7,393 bases of DNA from Candidatus Hydrogenedentota bacterium (GTDB taxonomy: Bacteria > Hydrogenedentota > Hydrogenedentia > Hydrogenedentiales > GCA-2746185): assembly GCA_012965445.1 (NCBI GenBank), contig DTSJ01000290.1, forward strand, positions 20,677 through 28,069, in the 5' to 3' direction. The notes beneath the pieces are model-generated. The model did not search any database. It worked only from the letters and a program-made list of their open reading frames with translations, and was not told the DNA's origin. Every line of letters begins with the position of its first letter. The first letter of the stretch is position 1. Made by a program: the position numbers and the translations under genes. Shown in pieces: positions 1 through 6,419 of this stretch.

Positions 1-1517
1 CTATCAAAGTGTTTCGCGACAACGCCTACAATCTGCTGTTGGCCGCACCGGCCGGACGTATCCCCGTCATCGGACTTGACCCTGGCCTCAGAACCGGATG
101 CAAGCTCGCCGTAATTGACGACATGGGAAACTTTATCGAGAACGAAACAATCTTCCTGCAAGCCTCCAAGGAAGCCGTAAAAGCCGCCGAGGAAACCTTG
201 GTCGGGTTAATGATAAAACACGGGGTCACCGCCTTAGCAATTGGAAACGGGACTGGATCGCGCGAAGCACAGGCGTTCGTCAAACAAGTGATCGACAGGA
301 CACCCGATATCGAAAAAGGATTCTGCGTACTCGTAAACGAAGCAGGCGCATCCATATACTCCGCTTCGAAAATCGCCCGCGAAGAATTCCCGGATCTGGA
401 TCTGACCATACGCGGCGCCATCTCAATCGCACGTCGCCTGCAAGACCCGCTCGCTGAACTTGTTAAAATCGAGCCCCGTAGCATCGGTGTCGGGCAGTAT
501 CAGCACGATGTAAATCAGAAGACCCTGCGCGAAGTACTGCATCGCACCGTCGTATCCTGCGTCAACCAGGTCGGCGTAGATCTCAACACCGCTTCCGTGC
601 CCCTGCTCAGATACGTCAGCGGCGTGCAATACGGTACCGCCCAGAATATAGTCGCCCGTCGCAACGAAATGGGCGGATTCAAAAACCGAAGTCAACTGCT
701 TGAAGTCGATGGGATTGGACCAAAAGTATTCGAGCAATGCGCAGGATTCCTGCGTATTCGAGATTCAGAAAATGCCCTGGACTCAACCGCCATTCACCCT
801 GAATCATACGAACTCGTCGAGCAAATCGCCCGAAAGTTCGAGTCCGATGCCAAAGACCTGATCGGCAACACTGATCGGCTGAAAGAACTGGAACTCGAAC
901 AGTTCGAGACTGATACCGTCGGCAAGATCACGCTCAAAGACATCGTGAACGAGCTGCTCAAGCCCAGCCGCGACCCTCGCAAGAAATTTGAAGTGCCCGA
1001 ATTCGCTGAAGGGATTACCGAAATAAAAGACCTCTCCGTCGGCCTGGATTTGCAAGGTGTCGTAACCAACGTCACCGATTTCGGCGCCTTCATAAATGTC
1101 GGTGTACATCAGGACGGCCTCGTACACCTCTCAGAACTCGCAAATCGATTCGTGCGAGACCCACTGGAAATATTGAGCGTGGGGGACATCGTGAAAGTTC
1201 GTGTAATCGGCATCGATATCGAGCTGCCGCGCATTTCTTTGTCCATCAAAGCGCTCACTCCCCCAAAATCCAAGCCTGCTCCAAAGGCCGATCGGACCGA
1301 ATCCGCGAACAAAGGTGAGTCAAAACACAAATCTCGCCCCCCCGGAAATAAAGAGCGTACCAAGGTGGACAAAAAACGCCCGCCCCGCAAACAGAACCGC
1401 GCAAACAAAAAACGATCCGAATCCCGTGAGCGTAAGCCCAAGGTCGAGTCTGAAAACATGAACACCCAGCTTGCCGATCAACTCGCAGGACTAAAAGAAC
1501 GGTTGTCCGCCGAGTAA
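1..1517 (+). CDS. tex: Tex-family RNA-binding transcription accessory protein, 5'-truncated
   Basis: This is the C-terminal part of Tex, a cytoplasmic nucleic-acid-binding protein related to eukaryotic Spt6 and implicated in transcription. The frame is open from the left edge (first full codon at 3), so the real start lies outside; Tex is usually about 750-800 residues and about 505 are here. Counting the GTG at 9 as residue 1, a YqgF/RNase H-like domain begins at GLDPGLRTG (22-30). A long helical and helix-hairpin-helix region follows, including GVGQYQHDV, the NEMGGFKNRSQLLEVDGIGPKVFEQ stretch (read in two parts: NEMGGFKNRSQLLEV, then DGIGPKVFEQ) and AIHPESY. An S1 RNA-binding domain lies at about 348-416 (GVVTNVTDFGAFINVG, DGLVHLSELA). 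Residues 417-483 form a Lys/Arg/Pro-rich disordered tail, and a short helix ends the protein. The missing N-terminal part would hold the helix-turn-helix-like region. Identification is very sure; the precise cellular role is not. Confidence 0.95.
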   Translation, partial: IKVFRDNAYNLLLAAPAGRIPVIGLDPGLRTGCKLAVIDDMGNFIENETIFLQASKEAVKAAEETLVGLMIKHGVTALAIGNGTGSREAQAFVKQVIDRTPDIEKGFCVLVNEAGASIYSASKIAREEFPDLDLTIRGAISIARRLQDPLAELVKIEPRSIGVGQYQHDVNQKTLREVLHRTVVSCVNQVGVDLNTASVPLLRYVSGVQYGTAQNIVARRNEMGGFKNRSQLLEVDGIGPKVFEQCAGFLRIRDSENALDSTAIHPESYELVEQIARKFESDAKDLIGNTDRLKELELEQFETDTVGKITLKDIVNELLKPSRDPRKKFEVPEFAEGITEIKDLSVGLDLQGVVTNVTDFGAFINVGVHQDGLVHLSELANRFVRDPLEILSVGDIVKVRVIGIDIELPRISLSIKALTPPKSKPAPKADRTESANKGESKHKSRPPGNKERTKVDKKRPPRKQNRANKKRSESRERKPKVESENMNTQLADQLAGLKERLSAE

Positions 1518-1627
1518 GTCCATCAATTGCCCCGCCCAGATCCCCCATGCAGTCCCGGAATTCCACCCACCTTCCCATCACTATTCTCACTTCCAGGGGC
1601 GCGTAAGTCCTTGAATTCCTTGCCTTT

Positions 1628-1655
1628 TTGACTTTATCGCTCCTGTCGTGATAGA
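1628..1655 (+). promoter_or_regulatory. Weak sigma-70-type promoter candidate for the ileS operon
   Basis: A near-consensus -35 (TTGACT, 1628-1633) is followed after 16 bases by a poor -10 (GATAGA, 1650-1655, about 3 of 6 matches). It is the best promoter-like pair I see in the gap before ileS and would give a leader of roughly 55 bases. The poor -10 makes this a tentative call; transcription could also enter from tex. Confidence 0.3.
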
Positions 1656-1682
1656 TTTCCCCGTTCAATTCGAGCAGAACCG

Positions 1683-1694
1683 ATTGTCAACAAT
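1683..1694. repeat. 12-base palindrome ATTGT-CA-ACAAT upstream of ileS
   Basis: A perfect 5-base inverted repeat around a 2-base centre lies 22 bases before the chosen ileS ATG. It could be a protein-binding site or chance. If the promoter at 1628-1655 is real, the palindrome falls in the transcribed leader. Confidence 0.35.
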
Positions 1695-1716
1695 TACTCT
1701 AGGGTTTCCATCGAGA

Positions 1717-4506
1717 ATGAGCGAAATCAACTACAAGGAAACGGTCAATCTCCCAAAGACCGACTTCCCCATGCGCGCAAATCTCACCGTGCGCGAACCC
1801 GAAACCGTTGAACGCTGGGAGACTAACGATCTATACGGCGAAATGCGCGCCCAGTCCAAAGGAAAGCCCAAATTCGTTCTCCACGACGGCCCGCCCTATG
1901 CCAACGGCGATCTCCACGCCGGCACAGCGCTCAACAAGATTCTCAAGGACCTCGTCGTAAAGTCAAAGCAAATGGCTGGATTCGATGCGCCTTACGTGCC
2001 CGGATGGGACTGCCATGGACTTCCTATCGAATACAAGGTACTGATCCAACTCGGAGACAGGGCAAAAGAATTGTCCCAAGTCGAAATCCGCAGAAAGTGC
2101 CGGGAATTTGCCCTCAAATACGTCGATATCCACCGCGAAGGATTCAAGCGGCTGCTCGTAACAGGCGACTGGCAGAATCCATACCTGACCCTGGAAAGCA
2201 GTTACGTCGCCACAGGAGTCCGTGTTTTCGCAGAGATGTATGAAAAGGGCGCCATCTACAAAGGGCTCAAGCCGATTTACTGGTGTTCGCATTGCCAGAC
2301 CGCGCTTGCCGAGGCAGAGGTCGAGTACGGTGACCACACATCGCCCAGCGTCTACGTAAAATTCAAGGCCGTCGAACCCCTTCCAGGGCTGGACGGCGAT
2401 GTCTCCTTTGTAATCTGGACCACAACCCCCTGGACGCTCGCAGCAAATCTCGCAATTTCCGTGCACCCGGATTTCAAGTACAGCGCTGTCAAAGTCGGTA
2501 GCGATACCTTGATTATGGCAACCGAACTTGTATCACAGTCGATGGAAACATGCGGCATTACGAACTATAAAACCATCAAAGAGTTCGCGGGAGTCGACCT
2601 CGAAGGTCTGACATATCGCCATGTGCAGTTTGAAGATCGGGTCTGCCCCATCATTCTCGGTACACACGTTACCCTTGAAGCTGGTACTGGTTGCGTACAC
2701 ACCGCACCCGGACACGGTCAGGACGACTACGTTGTCGGCGCACGATACGGAATCGAGCCGCTTTCCCCCGTAGATGGACGAGGATGCTACACAGCCGATG
2801 CTGGAAAATATGAAGGTCTCCACGTATTCAAAGCAAATGCAGTCGTGATTGAGGATCTGAATGCGTCGGGAGCCATGATTCACGACGAGACCATTCAACA
2901 CAGCTATCCCCACTGCTGGCGCTGTAAAACGCCAGTCATTTACCGCGCGACCCCACAATGGTTCGTGTCGATGGACACGAATGACTTGAGAGATAACGCA
3001 TGCGAAGCCGTCGACTCTGTCGAGTGGATCCCGAAGTGGGGACAGGAGAGAATTAGATCAATGATTGCCCAACGCCCGGATTGGTGTATCAGTCGTCAAC
3101 GATCCTGGGGCGTTCCCGTTCCAATTCTATATTGCAGCGAATGCGAAGAAGTATACGCCACCCCGGAATCCTTCAAGCGAATCGAAGACCGCGCTCTGTC
3201 TGCCGACGACGGAATCGATTGCTGGTTCGATGCCGATGCCTCCGAGTTCGTGCCCGATGGAGCCGAATGCGCAAAATGCGGCTCCACAACATTCGAAAAA
3301 GAGACAGACATTCTCGATGTTTGGTTCGATTCGGGCGTGAGTAATCGCGCAGTGCTTGAGACACGCGAAGAGTTGACCTGGCCCGCAGATATGTACCTCG
3401 AAGGCAGTGATCAGCATCGCGGTTGGTTTCAGTCTTCCATGCTGCCCGCGATAGCAGTAAAAGGTACCCCCCCATACAAAACAGTCGTGACGCACGGCTA
3501 CGTCGTAGATGGAGTCGGACAAGGCCGAAAACTATCGAAGAGTCTCGGCAACTTTATGGAACTGCCCAAGCTCATCAAGAAAGTCGGAGCCGAAGTAATC
3601 AGACTCTGGGTGGCCAGCGAAAACTATCAACAGGAAATCAGGCTTTCAGACGAGATTCTGACCCAAATGCAGGAATCCTATCGCCGCATCCGAAATTCGA
3701 TCCGATACCCTTTGAGCAACCTCTATGACTACGATACATCGATGGCCGTGCCCTACGCGGACCTTCTGGAAATTGATCAGTGGGCACTGTCCAGAATCGA
3801 AGACCTGCGCAACCGGGTTCTCGCCGCTTACGACTCCTACGACTTTTATCTCGTCTACCAGAACATTATAAACTTCTGCTCCATCGAGCTCAGTTCATTC
3901 TATTTCGACATCCTCAAAGACCGACTCTACACCTACGCCGCAGACTCCCCCGAACGTCGCAGCGCGCAAACAGCACTCGCACAGATTCTGGTCGACCTGC
4001 TGAAGCTGCTCGCACCGATTCTCGCACATACCTGCGATGAAGCCTGGCTGGCCCTGCCCGGCGGCCTGAAAACCTCCGAAAGCATCCACGTCACTGGCTT
4101 CCCGGAAAAACGCGATAGCAATACCATGTCCGATGAGAAACGCGCACATTGGGATGAATTACTCCGCCTGCGTGGAGTCGTCTCGAAATCCCTCGAAGCA
4201 ATGCGGCAAGATAAAGTGATCGGCTCCTCCCTCGAAGCAGAAGTCACGCTCGCACCAGGAACCGAAGCGCTTGAAAATACATTAAAACTATACGAAGAAC
4301 AGTTGGCGAGCATATTTATCGTTTCAAAATGTTCGGTCGCTAACATTTCGGACGATGCAAAGAACGCAGAACAGGGTGTATTGGTGCGGGCCGAAAAGTC
4401 CGCAAATCAAAAGTGCCAACGTTGCTGGAATTATCGTGATTCCGTGGGTAACAGCGAAAGCCACCCAGAAATCTGTGGTCGCTGCGTCGAACAACTAGGA
4501 GTATAA
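1717..4506 (+). CDS. ileS: Isoleucyl-tRNA synthetase
   Basis: This class I aminoacyl-tRNA synthetase (929 residues) charges tRNA-Ile with isoleucine in the cytoplasm and edits mischarged valine. The start is the ATG at 1717, because [23 protein letters not shown] matches the family's N-terminus (read as [12 protein letters not shown] then [11 protein letters not shown]). The same frame is open back to a GTG at 1648, but the extra 23 residues look unlike protein. The ATP-site HIGH motif reads HAGT (67-70) within [16 protein letters not shown]. The editing domain shows WTTTPWT (234-240) and [11 protein letters not shown] (328-338), where Asp337 matches E. coli Asp342 by eye. The second catalytic motif is KLSKS (605-609), in place of KMSKS. 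Cys473/476 and Cys518/521 flank a short insert and may form an extra zinc site. The C-terminal zinc finger is Cys900/903/920/923. It is the first gene of a tight four-gene cluster. Confidence 0.97.
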   Translation: MSEINYKETVNLPKTDFPMRANLTVREPETVERWETNDLYGEMRAQSKGKPKFVLHDGPPYANGDLHAGTALNKILKDLVVKSKQMAGFDAPYVPGWDCHGLPIEYKVLIQLGDRAKELSQVEIRRKCREFALKYVDIHREGFKRLLVTGDWQNPYLTLESSYVATGVRVFAEMYEKGAIYKGLKPIYWCSHCQTALAEAEVEYGDHTSPSVYVKFKAVEPLPGLDGDVSFVIWTTTPWTLAANLAISVHPDFKYSAVKVGSDTLIMATELVSQSMETCGITNYKTIKEFAGVDLEGLTYRHVQFEDRVCPIILGTHVTLEAGTGCVHTAPGHGQDDYVVGARYGIEPLSPVDGRGCYTADAGKYEGLHVFKANAVVIEDLNASGAMIHDETIQHSYPHCWRCKTPVIYRATPQWFVSMDTNDLRDNACEAVDSVEWIPKWGQERIRSMIAQRPDWCISRQRSWGVPVPILYCSECEEVYATPESFKRIEDRALSADDGIDCWFDADASEFVPDGAECAKCGSTTFEKETDILDVWFDSGVSNRAVLETREELTWPADMYLEGSDQHRGWFQSSMLPAIAVKGTPPYKTVVTHGYVVDGVGQGRKLSKSLGNFMELPKLIKKVGAEVIRLWVASENYQQEIRLSDEILTQMQESYRRIRNSIRYPLSNLYDYDTSMAVPYADLLEIDQWALSRIEDLRNRVLAAYDSYDFYLVYQNIINFCSIELSSFYFDILKDRLYTYAADSPERRSAQTALAQILVDLLKLLAPILAHTCDEAWLALPGGLKTSESIHVTGFPEKRDSNTMSDEKRAHWDELLRLRGVVSKSLEAMRQDKVIGSSLEAEVTLAPGTEALENTLKLYEEQLASIFIVSKCSVANISDDAKNAEQGVLVRAEKSANQKCQRCWNYRDSVGNSESHPEICGRCVEQLGV
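4497..4501 (+). promoter_or_regulatory. Ribosome binding site AGGAG for the DksA-like gene
   Basis: A perfect AGGAG lies inside the last codons of ileS, 7 bases before the ATG at 4509. It is the best Shine-Dalgarno in the cluster and fixes that start. Its place inside ileS suggests translation of the two genes is linked. Confidence 0.75.
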
Positions 4507-4508
4507 TT

Positions 4509-4883
4509 ATGAACAAACGTGAAATGGGAAAATTCAAAAAGCTTCTTCTTGCTGAAGGAAAGCATTTTAACGACGGTATCAAAACCATCGAAAAGGATAC
4601 CCAGGAAAGTGCATCCAGCGACAAAAGTGGCGACTTTAGCAGCTTCGCTGAGGCTGGAACAGACAACAATGACCGCGATACCGCACTACGGCTTGCCAGC
4701 GGTGAAACACAAATGCTGAACGACGTCGCCGATGCCCTCCAGCGTATCGAAGAAGGTACCTACGGCGATTGTATCGATTGTGACAAGGATATTCCCAAGG
4801 GACGCCTCGAAGTCTACCCCGCAGCAAAACGCTGCGTTTCCTGCAAGGAGATCTTCGAAAAAGAACAGGATGGGTATGCATAG
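4509..4883 (+). CDS. DksA/TraR-family C4 zinc-finger protein
   Basis: The 124-residue product belongs to the DksA/TraR family, whose members enter the RNA polymerase secondary channel and adjust initiation, often with ppGpp. The zinc finger is clear: Cys88 and Cys91, then Cys109 and Cys112, in the typical EEGTYGDCIDC ... PAAKRCVSC setting. Residues 1-80 are mostly helical and polar, as expected for the coiled coil. At its likely tip the sequence is TDNNDRDTA (51-59), so Asp52 and Asp55 match E. coli Asp71 and Asp74, but the residue matching Ala76 is Asp57. The protein is shorter than E. coli DksA (151 residues), mainly at the N-terminus. It starts 2 bases after the ileS stop and lies 27 bases before lspA. 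I leave the symbol blank because DksA and other family branches cannot be told apart by eye. Confidence 0.9.
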   Translation: MNKREMGKFKKLLLAEGKHFNDGIKTIEKDTQESASSDKSGDFSSFAEAGTDNNDRDTALRLASGETQMLNDVADALQRIEEGTYGDCIDCDKDIPKGRLEVYPAAKRCVSCKEIFEKEQDGYA

Positions 4884-4910
4884 CCCCCAGCGATCAGACA
4901 AGTGCCGCTC

Positions 4911-5426
4911 ATGAATCACAAAAAAAAACAGGCCCTCTGGATCACTTCCGTGTTCAGCATTATATTCACGCTCGACCAGATTACAAAGGCCATCGTAATT
5001 CGTAACATCGAACCCCATGCGCCGTATCGTGGCGACATCTTTTTCCACTTTACCCATCAGCGCAACACGGGCATCATGGGCGGGGCCTTCAGCGATGTAC
5101 CCATGGTCGCCTATATCGCACCCGTGTTCGCCTTCGCTGTACTCATCTATATGTACACCCAGCTCAATCCCCAGTCCCGCCTACAGGCACTCGCCTACGG
5201 AATGGTCATGGGCGGCGCATTGGGAAACATTCTCGATAGAATACGCCTGGGGTCAGTAACAGACTTTCTCCAGTTCCATTTCTACTTTATTCCATTCGAC
5301 TTCCCATGGAAATACTATCCCGCGTTCAACATCGCCGATGCAGGCATCATGGTAGGCATCACCCTGCTATTCATCACTCTCACTAAAAACTCAGAATCGA
5401 AAGAGCATGGTCCCGGAGATATTTAG
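4911..5426 (+). CDS. lspA: Lipoprotein signal peptidase (signal peptidase II)
   Basis: LspA is an inner-membrane aspartyl protease that removes the signal peptide from prolipoproteins after Lgt has attached diacylglycerol. The 171-residue product has the expected four hydrophobic segments and all family motifs: LDQITK with Asp22, RNTGIMGGAF (51-60), GNILDR (105-110), then VTDF with catalytic Asp118 and FNIAD with catalytic Asp143. The ATG at 4911 gives the typical basic N-terminus (MNHKKKQ). A GTG three codons earlier (4902) is possible but adds only three residues. Neither start has a good Shine-Dalgarno, so translation may depend on the upstream gene. The 3' end overlaps lgt by 20 bases in another frame. 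Confidence 0.95.
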   Translation: MNHKKKQALWITSVFSIIFTLDQITKAIVIRNIEPHAPYRGDIFFHFTHQRNTGIMGGAFSDVPMVAYIAPVFAFAVLIYMYTQLNPQSRLQALAYGMVMGGALGNILDRIRLGSVTDFLQFHFYFIPFDFPWKYYPAFNIADAGIMVGITLLFITLTKNSESKEHGPGDI

Positions 5427-6279
5427 AATAGGGCCAGTCCCCCTGCATTCCTACGGATTCATGATCGCCGTCGGGTTCCTCACCGCGCTCTTTTTCGTCC
5501 AGCGCGCCGCCCAAAAAGCCGGATACGACCCAAAACTCTTCGCAGACATGGCCTTCGTCGTACTTCCCCTCGGACTAATGGGCACAAGACTCGCCCATAT
5601 CATCATGTTTCCCCAATTCTACTCATGGTCCGATCCCGTCGGCTGGATTGCCGTCTGGAAAGGTGGACTCGTCTTCCAGGGAGGACCGCCCATCGCCATC
5701 GCATACGTCTTTTACTACTTCCGAAAACACGACATCTCCTTCTGGAAAGGCGCAGACATCATCTTCCCCTATATAGCCCTCGGACACGCCCTCGGACGCA
5801 TCGGCTGCCTGCTCAAAGGCTGCTGCTACGGCGCACCAACCCACCTCCCCTGGGCAATACGATTTCCAAGTATAATCGACCCCGACACCAACCTCATCAC
5901 AGGCAGCCCCGCATTTCTAGACCATCTCAAGCGTTTCGCAGACGTAACAGTCGAATCTACCCATTCTCACGCCATCCACCCGACACAACTCTATAGCTTC
6001 GCAGGACTTATGACCGTTCTCGCCATCATGCTCGCCATGCGGAAATGGTGGCACCCCTTCCACGGCTTCACATTCCCAATGTACTTCGTCGTATACGGAA
6101 TCTTCCGCACATGGGTCGAATTCTACCGCGACGACAACAACCCCAGCCACGCATTCAACCTCTCAGATCAGCAGATGTTGAGCCTCATTGGAGTCGCCGT
6201 TGGCATCATCGGATTCTTCGCACTCGGCTACTATCAGAAAAAGAAGGCCTCCTCTCCCGAAACAGCCCCTCCAGAGTGA
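5407..6279 (+). CDS. lgt: Prolipoprotein diacylglyceryl transferase
   Basis: Lgt is an inner-membrane enzyme that transfers diacylglycerol from phosphatidylglycerol to the lipobox cysteine of prolipoproteins, the step before LspA. The product has 290 residues, with several membrane segments and the family N-terminus (GPVPLHSYGFM, 9-19). The signature appears as LGRIGCLLKGCCYG (129-142), with Arg131 matching E. coli Arg143. HPTQLYS (191-197) and FRTWVEFYR (233-241, Arg234 near E. coli Arg239) are present. Two positions differ from E. coli: the His103 site in the GG-x-x-x-GG loop is Gln91 (GGLVFQGG), and the Asn146 site is Cys134. The start lies inside lspA, which suggests coupled translation. 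No clear terminator follows the gene. The function is likely kept, since the GRIGC...CCYG form is known to me from other phyla. Confidence 0.94.
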   Translation: MVPEIFRIGPVPLHSYGFMIAVGFLTALFFVQRAAQKAGYDPKLFADMAFVVLPLGLMGTRLAHIIMFPQFYSWSDPVGWIAVWKGGLVFQGGPPIAIAYVFYYFRKHDISFWKGADIIFPYIALGHALGRIGCLLKGCCYGAPTHLPWAIRFPSIIDPDTNLITGSPAFLDHLKRFADVTVESTHSHAIHPTQLYSFAGLMTVLAIMLAMRKWWHPFHGFTFPMYFVVYGIFRTWVEFYRDDNNPSHAFNLSDQQMLSLIGVAVGIIGFFALGYYQKKKASSPETAPPE

Positions 6280-6315
6280 AACATCCTAAGTCACTGAATC
6301 ATAATCAATTACAGA

Positions 6316-6359
6316 TCCTCTGAAACGCTGTGGATCAAAAACGTTCCTCGTGAAACGCT
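6316..6359. repeat. Direct repeat TGAAACGCT, two copies 30 bases apart
   Basis: TGAAACGCT occurs at 6321-6329 and 6351-6359. Each copy is preceded by TCCTC (6316-6320 and 6345-6349, with one extra G in the second). The spacing is close to three helical turns, and the second copy touches the -35 of the promoter at 6359. This is what a site for a dimeric or cooperative regulator would look like, but no binding protein can be named. Confidence 0.5.
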
Positions 6360-6387
6360 TGACAAATTCATCTTTACTTCATACAGT
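6359..6387 (+). promoter_or_regulatory. Sigma-70-type promoter of the V4R/sigma-54 regulator gene
   Basis: A perfect -35 (TTGACA, 6359-6364), a 17-base spacer and a -10 of TACAGT (6382-6387, 4 of 6 matches) lie just ahead of the regulator gene. The natural start is A6394, the first purine after a run of six C, giving a leader of 26 bases. This promoter would let the regulator be made independently of the lgt operon. I see no -24/-12 (GG-N10-GC) element here. Confidence 0.65.
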
Positions 6388-6416
6388 CCCCCCAGCGGAA
6401 AACAATCGGGGGATTG
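6384..6416 (+). promoter_or_regulatory. Inverted repeat pairing the -10 region with the ribosome binding site
   Basis: CAGTCCCCC (6384-6392) can pair with GGGGGATTG (6408-6416): nine base pairs, five of them G-C and one G-U, around a 15-base loop. The right arm contains the Shine-Dalgarno of the next gene. The left arm overlaps the -10 and ends before the predicted transcript start at 6394. Only RNA entering from upstream, such as lgt read-through, would contain both arms. A smaller hairpin, CAATC/GATTG with a GGGG loop (6403-6416), remains possible in the short transcript. No T-run follows, so it is not a terminator. Confidence 0.5.
6408..6413 (+). promoter_or_regulatory. Ribosome binding site GGGGGA for the regulator gene
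   Basis: The purine run GGGGGA lies 6 bases before the ATG at 6420 and decides that start over the TTG at 6414. It is part of the inverted repeat at 6384-6416. Confidence 0.6.
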
Positions 6417-6419
6417 AAA

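Larger units (their letters stand above)
1518..1716. other. Gene-free stretch between tex and ileS
   Basis: This 199-base stretch is C-rich in its first half and holds no convincing gene. There is no clear hairpin followed by a T-run, so no intrinsic terminator for tex is visible. It contains a weak promoter candidate (1628-1655) and a short palindrome (1683-1694), listed separately. A loose direct repeat, GTAAGTCC, occurs at 1514-1521 and 1603-1610, each followed by AATT a few bases later. I see no T-box motif ahead of ileS. Confidence 0.6.

Noticed and set aside
1514..1617. Imperfect direct repeat GTAAGTCC...AATT at 1514 and 1603
   Set aside because: Eight matching bases overlapping the tex stop codon in one copy are close to chance; no role can be argued.
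1255..1668. Minus-strand frame of 137 codons across the tex end and the gap before ileS
   Set aside because: The product has no recognisable domain and most of it is antisense to the Tex tail.
1648..1716. GTG start giving ileS 23 extra residues
   Set aside because: The IleS family N-terminus matches from the ATG at 1717; the extra residues show no similarity and would overlap the promoter candidate.
1518..1716. T-box or other riboswitch ahead of ileS
   Set aside because: I found no T-box consensus and no terminator hairpin; the stretch is too short and C-rich.
1963..2466. Long minus-strand frame of 167 codons inside ileS
   Set aside because: It lies opposite a clearly conserved coding region, its product is unlike any family I know, and such frames are expected from the C-ending codon bias.
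4902..4910. GTG at 4902 as the lspA start
   Set aside because: It has no better ribosome binding site than the ATG at 4911, which gives the usual basic N-terminus.
6314..6336. GATCC/GGATC inverted repeat as a terminator for lgt
   Set aside because: The stem is only 5 base pairs with a 13-base loop and is followed by A's, not T's, on the + strand.
6280..6419. Sigma-54 promoter upstream of the regulator
   Set aside because: No GG-N10-GC element with suitable flanks is visible; the sigma-70-type pair is far better.
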